A DNA stretch of 64,000 bases from CAZSWR01 sp964610885. Its GTDB lineage: Bacteria > Bacteroidota > Ignavibacteria > Kapaibacteriales > UBA2268. Below are positions 28,604-37,683 of the stretch, one piece after another. Location: assembly GCA_964610885.1 (NCBI GenBank), contig CAZSWR010000001.1, positions 93,131 to 157,130 on the forward strand, in the 5' to 3' direction. The notes beneath the pieces are model-generated. The model ran no database searches. It was not told the DNA's origin and saw nothing but the letters and a program-made list of their open reading frames with translations. Position numbers and translations under genes: made by a program. Positions within the stretch are counted from its first letter, which is position 1. Every line of letters begins with the position of its first letter.

Positions 28604-29024
28604 TTGCTGTAATTTCTGCTATCAAAAACAAACTCTGCACTGCCCTGGCAGCGTATCGATTTACAAAAATAAAGATTAAAGTATAAGAAAACTAATAAAA
28701 CGATGAACTAAAAAAAAAATATTCTAATTTATATAAAACATAGCTGGTACGTTGATATGCAAATTTTGAAGGCAGCAGATACATTTACTAATTAGTTATA
28801 TTGTATTTGGGGAAGTTTAGTATCGTTTTATATGGATAAGTAATTTACATGATCGAACCTCCCATTTTATCCCTTCCTTATTAAGGCAGGGGAAAGAAAT
28901 CCTTTGCTTAGCGAAGGGTTTCTGGAGTGGTATGTAACTTGAGAAGCGAGTTGAATATTTTAATGTTTAATTGATACTATTTCATACGCGGAATTGAATC
29001 TGCACTACTGAAAATATCATTTTT
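28604..29024. other. 421-bp spacer with one repeat-like hairpin stretch
   Basis: No gene. Around 28868-28935 there is a G-rich stretch with two small hairpins (ccttattaagg and a ccttt...aaagg-like pair) resembling dispersed repeats elsewhere in the window but without a second copy here. The rest is AT-rich. Confidence 0.5.
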
Positions 29025-31301
29025 TTAAACGGCGATAGGTAGCATTACGGAAAAGGTTGAGCCGCAGCCGGGAGCGCTTTCAACGCGAATATCCCCGCCA
29101 TTTTTCATCACGAACTCTTTGCAAATAATCAAACCCAAACCGGTTCCTGTCTCGCCTTCGGTTCCTCTCGACGAAGATGAATACTCGATTCTGAATAACC
29201 GTTCGATGTATTGCTCGTCCATTCCAACGCCGTGATCCTTGATCTCGATTTGAATTTGTTCGTCGTACTTCGAGGCAAATACCTCTACTGTGCCGCCTCT
29301 TGGAGTGAATTTTCGAGCATTGGAGAGCAGATTCCTCAGCACCATGTAAATCATCCAAACATCGGCCTTCGCGGACAGGTCTGGATCGATATAAGTGATT
29401 AATTCAATTTCTTTTTTTGCAAAAGAATCCCTTTTCTGTTCGATAACGCTTTCTATCAAATCAGAAATTTTAGCTTCTTCGATGTTTAGGTTGATTTGTC
29501 CTATTTGGGAGCGAGACCAAATCAGTAAGTTTTCTAAGAGCTTGAAAATGTTTGCCGATGCCTTGCTCATCTCGACGGCTAATTCGTTGATTTCGCTGAG
29601 GGAAAGATTGTCGAAATCGTCAGTGAGCATATTTGTTAGGTTCTGGAATGCTGAAATCGGATTCTTCAAATCGTGCGAGATTATCGAGAAAAGCTTGTCT
29701 TTGGTCGAATTTAATTCTTTCAGTTGGTCGTATGAATTCAGAAGCTCTATTTCGGCATTCTTGCGCTCGGAAATATCCTTCACAATCAGAAGCACCCATT
29801 TCGGTTGGTCTTTGATCCGAACAATTTTTGCATAGACTTCGACATATTTGCTGTTGTTCATTTCGGTCGTAATTGGCAAGACGAAACTCTCAACGAATCC
29901 ATCGGCGATGAGTTGGTGCCAAATGTGCGCAGCGAAGCCCATATCCTTCGGGAAGATCATATTGCTGAAATTCGATACGCTTAATTCTTCTACGTTCGAC
30001 GAGTCGCAGATTTCGAGCATTTTGTCGTTGCAATTGATTGGTTTGCCGTCCAAGGTTAGCAGCGCAATGCCATCGGGCGACGTTTCAAAAAGGCTTCTGT
30101 ATTTGCTTTCGCTTTCGGCGATCGCATGTTCGATTGTCTTCCTTTGCGTTACGTCCCGGACGGAAAGCACTCCGCCAATGTATTTGCCATTCCGGTCGAA
30201 GTATGGCTTGCCGAGGCCTTCGATCCACACTTTGCGGCCATCGCGCGCCCGCAACAGAAACTCTCCTTTTTGGACGTGTGGCGTATATGTACTTTTGACG
30301 TACATTTTCTGCAAAAGAACTGCGAACTGCGCATCGACGAATTCCCAAAAGAATTTGCCAATAGCATATCCTTGGGTGTATCCGAGCATCGATTCGATAG
30401 CCGGATTGATAAACACAATCCGCCCGAAGGAATCGGTCTCGGCCACGATATCGGCGATATTTTCTGTTACAATATGGAGCTGTTCGCGGCTATGTTTCAG
30501 CTTGAGTTCTTTTTCTTTTCTCTCGTCGATATTGTCCACAAACCCAATGATACTCTTTTTTCTTCCCATTTTGTCCGGGATGACTTTCAGCGTCAAACGG
30601 CTCCAGAAGTATCCGCCATTGGGCTTCTTAAGTTTCGTCTCGAGAGTGTATTTCTTTCGGGGTTCCATCGACTGTATATCGAAAACCGCATCGGAATCGC
30701 TAAGGCTGAAAAGAGTAAAAATATTGTTGCTGCAAGAGAGCAAGTCATCTATCGATGAGAATCCGAATAGCTCGGCGAATTCGGAGTTTATTTCTGTTAT
30801 TTCGCCATTGATGTGCGCTTTGAAGACACCAATTGGGGCATCGTTGAACAAGAAGTTGTATTTAAGCGAAGATTTGAAGCTGTCGTGCTCGGCGCGGCGC
30901 AGACGAGTAATATCAATAATAGTCCCTACCAAGCGCCCGTTTGCCGAAGTGCAACAATTAACTTGGTAGGCCATTTCGCCAATTGTGGCGCAACCAGACG
31001 ATGGGCACGCCCTACCCTTTTCAATTACTTTCGCTATTGAATCGATTGCGATTAGCGATTGGAATACTTCTTTATTCTTCCCAGGGCTTTGGCCATTGGG
31101 CAACAGATCGAAACCGCCATTCTCTGCGCTCTCGAATACTATAACAGGAGATAGCGAACCGATAATTGGATCGTTATTGATAAAACAATTTCTATTATCT
31201 AGCACTTCCAAAACCTCATCACCATTCATTGAATCCAATTCAATATCAGAATCTTGGAAGTTCAAAGGACTCGAAGTTTTCATGGGAACTAATTTTTGCA
31301 C
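29025..31301 (-). CDS. multi-PAS cytoplasmic sensor histidine kinase
   Basis: A 758-residue soluble kinase with no transmembrane helix. A degenerate N-terminal sensor region contains four Cys at 99, 104, 116 and 117 in a short span (ACPSSGCATIGEMAYQVNCC). Three PAS domains follow (about 145-262, 272-388 and 398-514), each with a PAC tail such as GFVDNIDERKEK or GVLSVRDVTQRKT. The H-box KLFSIISHDLKNP has H543; HATPase_c motifs are NLLSNARKF, DHGVGMD and GTGLGLIICKE. A second Met (seventh residue) could be the true start. It shares its H-box type with the kinases at 17372-19018 and 60085-62817. No response regulator gene is nearby. Confidence 0.93.
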   Translation of the reverse strand: MQKLVPMKTSSPLNFQDSDIELDSMNGDEVLEVLDNRNCFINNDPIIGSLSPVIVFESAENGGFDLLPNGQSPGKNKEVFQSLIAIDSIAKVIEKGRACPSSGCATIGEMAYQVNCCTSANGRLVGTIIDITRLRRAEHDSFKSSLKYNFLFNDAPIGVFKAHINGEITEINSEFAELFGFSSIDDLLSCSNNIFTLFSLSDSDAVFDIQSMEPRKKYTLETKLKKPNGGYFWSRLTLKVIPDKMGRKKSIIGFVDNIDERKEKELKLKHSREQLHIVTENIADIVAETDSFGRIVFINPAIESMLGYTQGYAIGKFFWEFVDAQFAVLLQKMYVKSTYTPHVQKGEFLLRARDGRKVWIEGLGKPYFDRNGKYIGGVLSVRDVTQRKTIEHAIAESESKYRSLFETSPDGIALLTLDGKPINCNDKMLEICDSSNVEELSVSNFSNMIFPKDMGFAAHIWHQLIADGFVESFVLPITTEMNNSKYVEVYAKIVRIKDQPKWVLLIVKDISERKNAEIELLNSYDQLKELNSTKDKLFSIISHDLKNPISAFQNLTNMLTDDFDNLSLSEINELAVEMSKASANIFKLLENLLIWSRSQIGQINLNIEEAKISDLIESVIEQKRDSFAKKEIELITYIDPDLSAKADVWMIYMVLRNLLSNARKFTPRGGTVEVFASKYDEQIQIEIKDHGVGMDEQYIERLFRIEYSSSSRGTEGETGTGLGLIICKEFVMKNGGDIRVESAPGCGSTFSVMLPIAV

Positions 31302-31514
31302 TAAAACATAATACGAAGTTAAGATTTTTTTTGACTATTTCCAAATAAATGCGATCAAATATTCTCTTATCATATTGTATTAAAGAGCATTAGAACAATT
31401 CATTTGTCTTGCGCAAATATTTGTCGTCATTCCCCAGAAAATTAATAAAACAACATCGGGATGCAAATATAGCAGCAGCTTAATTTCTAACACCAGGAAA
31501 TATGAAATAATCTT

Positions 31515-31568
31515 CATCTTTTCTTTCATTATTGAGCTGCCCTTAAAAAACAAAGTGGCAGTCGCCAC
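31515..31568 (-). terminator. dispersed hairpin element, copy R2, acting as terminator
   Basis: On the minus strand the hairpin gtggcgactgccac begins 5 bases after the stop codon at 31574 and is followed by ttTGTTTTTTAAG-like T-rich sequence. It has the same body and tail as copies R1, R3 and R4. Confidence 0.75.
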
Positions 31569-31573
31569 CTATT

Positions 31574-34500
31574 TTATTCTGGATTTTCCTCGCCGGTTGC
31601 TATGGGGAAGCGAACGACAAACCGCGTGCCGACGCCGCTTTCGCTTTGGACCTCGATCGTCCCGCCCATCATTTCGGTAAACCTTTTGGCGAGCGAAAGG
31701 CCGAGGCCCGTACCCTCATAGTTACGGCCGATTCCTTCGCTCACTTGCCTGAATTCCTCGAACACATGGTGAATGTTTTCTTTCGATATTCCAATTCCTG
31801 TATCTTCCACTTTGACAGTTGCGAACCAGTTGCCAGAGATATATTCGCGTGTAAGATGCACGGAGATTTCCCCGGAATTTGTGAATTTTACGGCATTATT
31901 CAGTAAGTTATTTATGATCCCGATGAAAAACTTCTTATCAATTTTTGCTTCAATATTTCTGCTTTCAATTTTGCAGATAAGTGCAATACTTTTTTGCTGA
32001 GCCAAGGGATAGAATAGATTTACAACCTCCTCGATTGGTTCGGAGAGAGACACCACGGCGAGCTGCAAATCGTATTTATTTGCTTCGATTCGGCTAATGT
32101 CCAAGATTTGATTTAAGGTGTCGAGCAATCGTTTCCCACTTTTGTGTATCACCATTGCAATTTCTTTTGATTCTTTATCATTGGCCTCGTCGGCAAGAAC
32201 TTGGGCAAACCCGAGGATGCCATTGAGCGGTGTTCGTATTTCGTGGCTCATGCTGGCCAGGAAGCTGGATTTGGAGCGGCTGAGCTGCTCGGCGGATTCT
32301 TTTGCGGCAATTAGCTCGCGCTCAGTCTGTTTCCTAAGGCTAATATTCCTCATTATATATAAAGTGTTTGTATATAAATTCATTGAGACTGATCTCGAAA
32401 TACTTGCACCCACTTCGATATAAGCTCCATTCATATCGACTATTATAAACTCTGTCGAGACTTGCCATTCGCTTGCACCATTGTATTGCCGCTCCAAATC
32501 AGCAATTGCAGCTGCTGATTCGGCCGGTAGGAAAGCATCGAAACGAATATCCGTATTGGTATTCTTATCGTTTTCGAGTTTTACCAACTTAAAAAAGCTC
32601 GGATTCGCATATTCAATAAAACCATTTTTGACGAATACAATTGCATCAAATGCACTATCGATTAAGTTAAAGTATTTTCCTCGCGTTTCTTGCATTTCTT
32701 TGATGGCCGATACTTCATTGGAAATATTCAGAAAGGATCCGCTCATCAGCTGTGGCGTATCGTTATCATTTTTCTTTATCAACGATAGGATGGCTTGGCA
32801 AATAAAGGTATCGCCATATTTTGTGGCGGCCATTAATTCACCGATCCATTGGTTATGAAGTTTCAGCAAATTCATTGCTTCTTTGAAATGATTTCTGTCC
32901 TCCCAGAGCGAAGAGAGTTCATAGCCAAAGATTTCTTTCCGCGAATCGAAATCCCACATTTTGACCAATGAATCGTTCACATATTTTATCTTTCCATCAG
33001 TATCCGCCATCACAATGGCGCTAATAGAATTTTCGATGGATAAATCCTTGAGTCTCATTTCGTTTTCGGCCTGCCAGCGAAGTATGACCTGCGTCAGGTG
33101 GTTGGCAAAGTCCTCCAAGAAATACTTGCTCGGGAAAGGAAAATTGGGACGGACGTCGGAAAGCGTATAGATACCGATAAACGTATTTGCTGAGAACAAT
33201 GGAACGCAAGCAAATGAACGCACCTTGAATTGCTTGGCAATATCGAACATTTTGTCTTTGCGTAGCGAGATATCGCTAACGACCAAAGGCTTGCCAGTTG
33301 TCTTGACGTATTCGGTGGTCGTATTCTCCGATATGCAATTGTATCCTTTCGTATCGATGCTGCCATCCTGGCGTACCATTATTATCCTATTGGTATCGCT
33401 GTCATAAAGGCCAATATTTACGATGCTGAATCCGAACGCTTCCGAGAGAACGTTTTGGGCCGCAGCAAAAATTTCCTCTATTGAGATAAGGTTCATGAAA
33501 ACCCAGCTGATTCGAGAAATCGTTGCCCTCTCCTGCTCGATTCTCTTCCGCTCGGAAATATCACGGAAAATTACCTGGACAATCTTCTCGTTGTTTAGCG
33601 TAAGTGAGCACGACGAGACCTCGACGTCTATCGAAGTGCCGTCTGCGCGTATAAACTTCTCTTCGATTGTTGGAACTGCACCGTTTATCGTGGTCATTAT
33701 GGTTTGACGGTTCTTAACAATTTCCAAATAGTCAGGATGGACAAAATCCATAATACTCCTGCCGATAATACTATCGGACTCGTCAATTCCCAATAATTGA
33801 TAAACCTTTCGATTGGCAAATATAAACTTCTGATCTTTGTGCATACAAATTGCGTCGGGAGACTGCTCGATCAGTTTCCTATATTTCTCTTCGCTATCCT
33901 TCAGGTTGGATATGGCACGTTCCTGTTCGGTAATGTCGGACATAACCGAGACATATCCAACATGCTCTCCATTGGCGTCGAAGAGGTAATCCCAATCGAC
34001 TCGTACTTTAATCAACTGTCCGCTCTTTGTAATGTCGTCGCACAAAAAGATCTTTGGAAGCGCAGCATTTGTCCTTAATTCATCGAAGATTCTTGGTAGC
34101 GAGTCTTTGATTTCTCCTTCTACCATGAGGTCCCAGACGTACATTTTGCACAATTCCTCGGCCGAGTAGCCCGTTATGCGAGCCAGGGCAGGGTTCGGAT
34201 CGTAAATCTTACCGTCCAGCCCAACCGAATAGACTCCATTCGGCAGAGTTTCGACCAAGCGTTTTATTTTCGATTCGCTCTCTTCGAGTTTGTCCTGCAC
34301 ATTTTTCCTCTCCGTAATGTCTAATGCAATGCCCACGAATCCGGTATGAATACCTTCGCGGTCGGTGATAGGTGTGGAGAAACCATCGATCCACTTTTCT
34401 TGGCCATCGGAAAGGACAATTCGGAACTCGACTCTTAAGGGTGTACGATTCTCTTTCGACAATCCCCAGGCTTTGTCCATCCGATCGCGATCGTCCGGAT

Positions 34501-35803
34501 GCACTTTGCTGACCCAGCCGTCCCCGAAGGCTTCCTCGAAGGTCATATCGAATATGCCTTGCCAATATGGATTGACGAATTTGCATTGCCCTTCAGGGCT
34601 GGCAAGGAATACTCCGACCGGAAGGCTGTTTACAAGTCGTACAAATTTCTCTTCGCTTGCTATAATCGCTTCGTCGAATCTCATCCGTTCTGTGAAGTCT
34701 TCGAGGAGGATGACAACCAAGCGCTCTCCACGATGGCCTTTAATTAGTTTGATGTTGGCATTAGCCCAGACAAGCGCTTCGTTGGGCGTTTTAATCCTTG
34801 TCTGTCCTGTTACCTGTTTGCATTCTCCGGATTTTAGTCTATTCATCTCGAAGGATGTTACAACGCCGTCCCCATCGACGAATAAATCGAAAAAGTCCAT
34901 ACCTATGAGTTCGTCCGAGGCTCTCCCTGTGAGCTTTTCGAGGTCGTCGTTTGTGCGGACAATGGACTGTGTCAGCTCGTCGGCGAGCAGGAATGCAGCC
35001 GGTACGTTATTGATTATTGTATTCAGGAAATCCTCTCGGGCCGAAATTTCATCGTTCAAGCGTGCCTTTTCGTTTTCATTCTTGTTAATCCTGAAGAATG
35101 CGATAGAAATGACACCATTGCCGACTAACCACACCAAGAAAAGAAGTAAATAATACTTTTGGAACTGGGCATAGATGAATGTGAACTTTTGAATCGGAAT
35201 CGACACGCTTATGCTGCCGAGCAAGTCTCCGGGTTTCGTATTTATGTGGCACTTCAGGCATCCGCTTTGGGCGTCGAAGGGTTTGATGTATCTGAAATAT
35301 TCTGTTCCCTGCATGGAATCGATGGATTTGAATTCATCATTCGGCGATGAGAAACGCTCCATTGCGCTTCTTTCCCAATCGTCGGGAGCATTCTCTGGGC
35401 GTATCGGGCGAAGGCTTGTTATATGAGATTTTGCAGAATTGAATTCGGCTCCAAGCTCGTGGACCTGCCGCATCATGAATGCCGGATTCACCAAAGTAAG
35501 TTTAACACCTGAAGGTGTAGTTATATTTTGCTCGCTTATCTGATTCAGATAGGGATTGGGCGGCGTTTTCTTGTTGATGGGTGCATAGACTCCGCCCTTC
35601 TCCGTGGCCCACAACCTGTACAGAAGATCTTTTTGAATTGAGGCCTTGGCCTCGGCCTCCGACGAAGCATATACAATATGGTCTGCGTTCGATCGGAGAA
35701 GGAAAAAAATGCAAACGCAACCAATCGTCCAGGCCAATGCAAAGAAAATTGCATTGCGCCTGATATAGTTTTTTTTATCAAATACTATCGAGAGAATTTT
35801 CAT
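31574..35803 (-). CDS. large membrane sensor kinase with predicted periplasmic heme c (DUF3365/Tll0287-like) domain, six PAS and a GAF
   Basis: A 1409-residue inner-membrane kinase from the ATG at 35801-35803. Helix 1 (about 18-37) is followed by a periplasmic domain (about 40-212) in which SGCLKCHINTKPGDLLGS holds a CxxCH heme c site at 182-186; the segment VNPAFMMRQVHELG matches my recollection of DUF3365 sensor domains. Helix 2 is about 216-236. Cytoplasmic part: four PAS domains, a GAF domain, two more PAS domains, then H-box SSFLASMSHEIRTPLNG (phosphohistidine near 1165) and HATPase motifs NLLNNAVKF, EDTGIGIS and GTGLGLSLAKR. There is no receiver domain. The H-box differs from the other kinases in the window. 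It ends directly in hairpin copy R2. Likely signal: redox state or a heme-binding gas, by inference. Confidence 0.9.
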   Translation of the reverse strand: MKILSIVFDKKNYIRRNAIFFALAWTIGCVCIFFLLRSNADHIVYASSEAEAKASIQKDLLYRLWATEKGGVYAPINKKTPPNPYLNQISEQNITTPSGVKLTLVNPAFMMRQVHELGAEFNSAKSHITSLRPIRPENAPDDWERSAMERFSSPNDEFKSIDSMQGTEYFRYIKPFDAQSGCLKCHINTKPGDLLGSISVSIPIQKFTFIYAQFQKYYLLLFLVWLVGNGVISIAFFRINKNENEKARLNDEISAREDFLNTIINNVPAAFLLADELTQSIVRTNDDLEKLTGRASDELIGMDFFDLFVDGDGVVTSFEMNRLKSGECKQVTGQTRIKTPNEALVWANANIKLIKGHRGERLVVILLEDFTERMRFDEAIIASEEKFVRLVNSLPVGVFLASPEGQCKFVNPYWQGIFDMTFEEAFGDGWVSKVHPDDRDRMDKAWGLSKENRTPLRVEFRIVLSDGQEKWIDGFSTPITDREGIHTGFVGIALDITERKNVQDKLEESESKIKRLVETLPNGVYSVGLDGKIYDPNPALARITGYSAEELCKMYVWDLMVEGEIKDSLPRIFDELRTNAALPKIFLCDDITKSGQLIKVRVDWDYLFDANGEHVGYVSVMSDITEQERAISNLKDSEEKYRKLIEQSPDAICMHKDQKFIFANRKVYQLLGIDESDSIIGRSIMDFVHPDYLEIVKNRQTIMTTINGAVPTIEEKFIRADGTSIDVEVSSCSLTLNNEKIVQVIFRDISERKRIEQERATISRISWVFMNLISIEEIFAAAQNVLSEAFGFSIVNIGLYDSDTNRIIMVRQDGSIDTKGYNCISENTTTEYVKTTGKPLVVSDISLRKDKMFDIAKQFKVRSFACVPLFSANTFIGIYTLSDVRPNFPFPSKYFLEDFANHLTQVILRWQAENEMRLKDLSIENSISAIVMADTDGKIKYVNDSLVKMWDFDSRKEIFGYELSSLWEDRNHFKEAMNLLKLHNQWIGELMAATKYGDTFICQAILSLIKKNDNDTPQLMSGSFLNISNEVSAIKEMQETRGKYFNLIDSAFDAIVFVKNGFIEYANPSFFKLVKLENDKNTNTDIRFDAFLPAESAAAIADLERQYNGASEWQVSTEFIIVDMNGAYIEVGASISRSVSMNLYTNTLYIMRNISLRKQTERELIAAKESAEQLSRSKSSFLASMSHEIRTPLNGILGFAQVLADEANDKESKEIAMVIHKSGKRLLDTLNQILDISRIEANKYDLQLAVVSLSEPIEEVVNLFYPLAQQKSIALICKIESRNIEAKIDKKFFIGIINNLLNNAVKFTNSGEISVHLTREYISGNWFATVKVEDTGIGISKENIHHVFEEFRQVSEGIGRNYEGTGLGLSLAKRFTEMMGGTIEVQSESGVGTRFVVRFPIATGEENPE

Positions 35804-36143
35804 TCTTCTGTATCCTTCTTTGGAATTTAGGCTGATTGAAAAGATGCGCTCCGTTGATATTATATCCAAACTGAACTCGCCACAAACAGCATTGCATCAT
35901 CGGTATCACGACAGGCCATTGCCACGCGCTGACAAAAGAACATGTGCTACTTGATTCTTCGTTATTTCAATATTGAATATGGTCTAATACTTCGAAATGA
36001 ACTAATCTAACTTTATAACAATACGATTTGATACATAAAAAATTTTGAGAACTAGGAATCAATTATTCTCTTGTTTTATTCGAGTATAATCCTTAGTTTT
36101 AAACCTTGAAATCATTATTGTCGTTTGTATTGTTCGGGGAATT
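35804..36143. promoter_or_regulatory. divergent AT-rich promoter region
   Basis: A 340-base spacer between divergent kinase and lipoprotein genes. No gene, repeat or clear operator was seen; both promoters should be here. Confidence 0.4.
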
Positions 36144-37370
36144 ATGAAAAAACAATTGATACTTCTTGTGCTTATTTGCCTTTTCGTGTCCTGCTCCAAG
36201 GACGACAACCCGGTTTCGCCATGGAGCAATTCGGAAGTATATTCTGTTACTTACAGCCGAAACGCTGTGCTTTTCGATACTTCGGACTTGAATGACATTA
36301 TTGAATACGACACAGTCGGCGGAACGATTGTGTTCAATTCATCGAATACAAAGGCAACGAAACTTGTAACCGGAAATGTGGTAATCCTGCACGGTCTGGC
36401 GCTCAGAAAAATTACAGATATCGAAAAGTCAGGCGGCAGGATCACGATCTATACCGAACCGGCAAAGCTCAACGAAGCCATCACCGATGGCACTATTTCG
36501 TGGTCCAAAACCTGCGACTTCTACAATGCACTCGTCCCGGTCGGTATCATCGGCGGGCGTGAGGTGCCTTTCGCCCCCACTCCAAACGGCGACTTCGAGC
36601 TGAAAGTCAAATACGGTGCGTACGATTACACCATTTCGTTCAAAATGCAGGGCGACAGCACAATTGTATCGATGGATATCGAAAAGAAAATCGGTTCGAA
36701 GGCAACTGCTAAGTTTTCCGCTGAGGGCACTCTGATGAAGTTTAAATCCGAAATGGATTTGAAATACAAAGACTCGACAGCTAAAGATTTGAAAGTATCG
36801 AACGAGAACCTGAAGGGCGACCTGACAGTCTCGCTGACGGCCGCCGCCTCCGGTTCGGATGCCCTGACTTTCGAATTCCCGATTGTATTGCTACGTTATC
36901 CTTTCTTGGTCGGCCCGATTCCGGTCGTGCTGGACGTGAAAGTGCTGTTCGTGGCGAATGCGGTTGTCCCGCTCGACGGGTCGGCCCGGGTATCTGCCAC
37001 ATTTGAATTCAATTCGCAAACGGGCGTGAAATACAACGGGACAGACGTATCGGCCGAGGCAAATATCGGCCCGTTCAAGATCTCGAAGAATACGGCAGAG
37101 ACCGGCGCCTCGAATGCCATTTCGGCAAGTTTCGGCTTGGCATTCCCGCGCATCGAATTGGGAATATTCGGAAACGTAATCGTACCATACGCCCAAACTG
37201 CGTTCCTCGTCGGTGGCGACTTCACTTTCACGCCTGCTTGCCAGCAGGCGCAGGCCGAATTCATCGGAGCTATCGGCTACGAATTTGAATTCTTGGGCTT
37301 CGCTACGAGTGGCAAAAAGACCCTTTGGGACGAGAAGAAATTTCTCCTGAAATCAGGCGAATGCCCATAA
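36144..37370 (+). CDS. lipoprotein of unknown function
   Basis: A 408-residue lipoprotein: signal MKKQLILLVLICLFVSC with lipidation at C17, then SKDDNPVSP, a spacer usual for Bacteroidota lipoproteins. The rest is predicted mainly beta, with strand-like blocks in KTLVxx-free alternation and a conserved-looking end ACQQAQAEFIGAIGYEFEFL, then FATSGKKTLWDEKKFLLKSG. Paired Cys lie near 362 and at the second-last residue. I do not recognise a family. It may sit on the outer membrane facing out, as SKDD-type lipoproteins often do, but that is inference. It is monocistronic and is followed by a MITE-like element. Confidence 0.7.
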   Translation: MKKQLILLVLICLFVSCSKDDNPVSPWSNSEVYSVTYSRNAVLFDTSDLNDIIEYDTVGGTIVFNSSNTKATKLVTGNVVILHGLALRKITDIEKSGGRITIYTEPAKLNEAITDGTISWSKTCDFYNALVPVGIIGGREVPFAPTPNGDFELKVKYGAYDYTISFKMQGDSTIVSMDIEKKIGSKATAKFSAEGTLMKFKSEMDLKYKDSTAKDLKVSNENLKGDLTVSLTAAASGSDALTFEFPIVLLRYPFLVGPIPVVLDVKVLFVANAVVPLDGSARVSATFEFNSQTGVKYNGTDVSAEANIGPFKISKNTAETGASNAISASFGLAFPRIELGIFGNVIVPYAQTAFLVGGDFTFTPACQQAQAEFIGAIGYEFEFLGFATSGKKTLWDEKKFLLKSGECP

Positions 37371-37406
37371 GCCTATTAGGTACAAGGAATAAGAGATGCT
37401 TCTTTG

Positions 37407-37530
37407 TACCGCGCGAGCGGTTGTTATATTGTAGTGTATTGTTTGAATATTTTAAAAGATTTCGCGTAGCGAATGTTTTATATGAATGGTTGATTCACGC
37501 AACGTTTTATATAACAACCGCTATGCGGTA
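37407..37530. mobile_element. MITE-like element, copy 2 (124 bp)
   Basis: Ends taccgcgcgagcggttgtta and the complement of taccgcatagcggttgttat form inverted repeats; the interior gatttcgcgtagcgaatg matches copy 1 at 7379-7503. It lies 36 bases after the lipoprotein stop codon. Confidence 0.72.
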
Positions 37531-37555
37531 TCATTTGAAAGTGTAAAATTAGTTC

Positions 37556-37583
37556 TACAATACGACAACCGCTCGCGCGGTAT
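37556..37583. repeat. solo terminus of the MITE-like element
   Basis: ctacaatacgacaaccgctc followed by gcgcggta is the complement of the left end of copy 2, including the tattgtag block just inside the terminus, but has no partner end nearby. It suggests a truncated third copy next to copy 2. Confidence 0.6.
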
Positions 37584-37595
37584 AAACCCGTTTAT

Positions 37596-37635
37596 AAAAA
37601 ACTCGTACCACCACTCCGAAGCGGTAGTACGAGCT
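37596..37635 (-). terminator. terminator of the PASTA gene
   Basis: On the minus strand ctcgtactaccgc pairs with gtggtggtacgag around a ttcgga loop, followed by a run of six T. The hairpin core resembles an orphan hairpin at 42752-42784. Confidence 0.75.
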
Positions 37636-37683
37636 TTATGTCTTTATTGCGCTGGCCTGATGAGCACGCAGGGGCCGTGCCAT

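Larger units (their letters stand above)
37371..37683. other. 313-bp spacer with a MITE-like element, a solo end and a terminator
   Basis: No gene. It holds the element at 37407-37530, an extra single terminus at 37556-37583 and the terminator hairpin of the PASTA gene at 37596-37635. Confidence 0.65.

Noticed and set aside
29848..30969. Long plus-strand open frame opposite the multi-PAS kinase
   Set aside because: Antisense shadow of a kinase gene with all HisKA/HATPase motifs.
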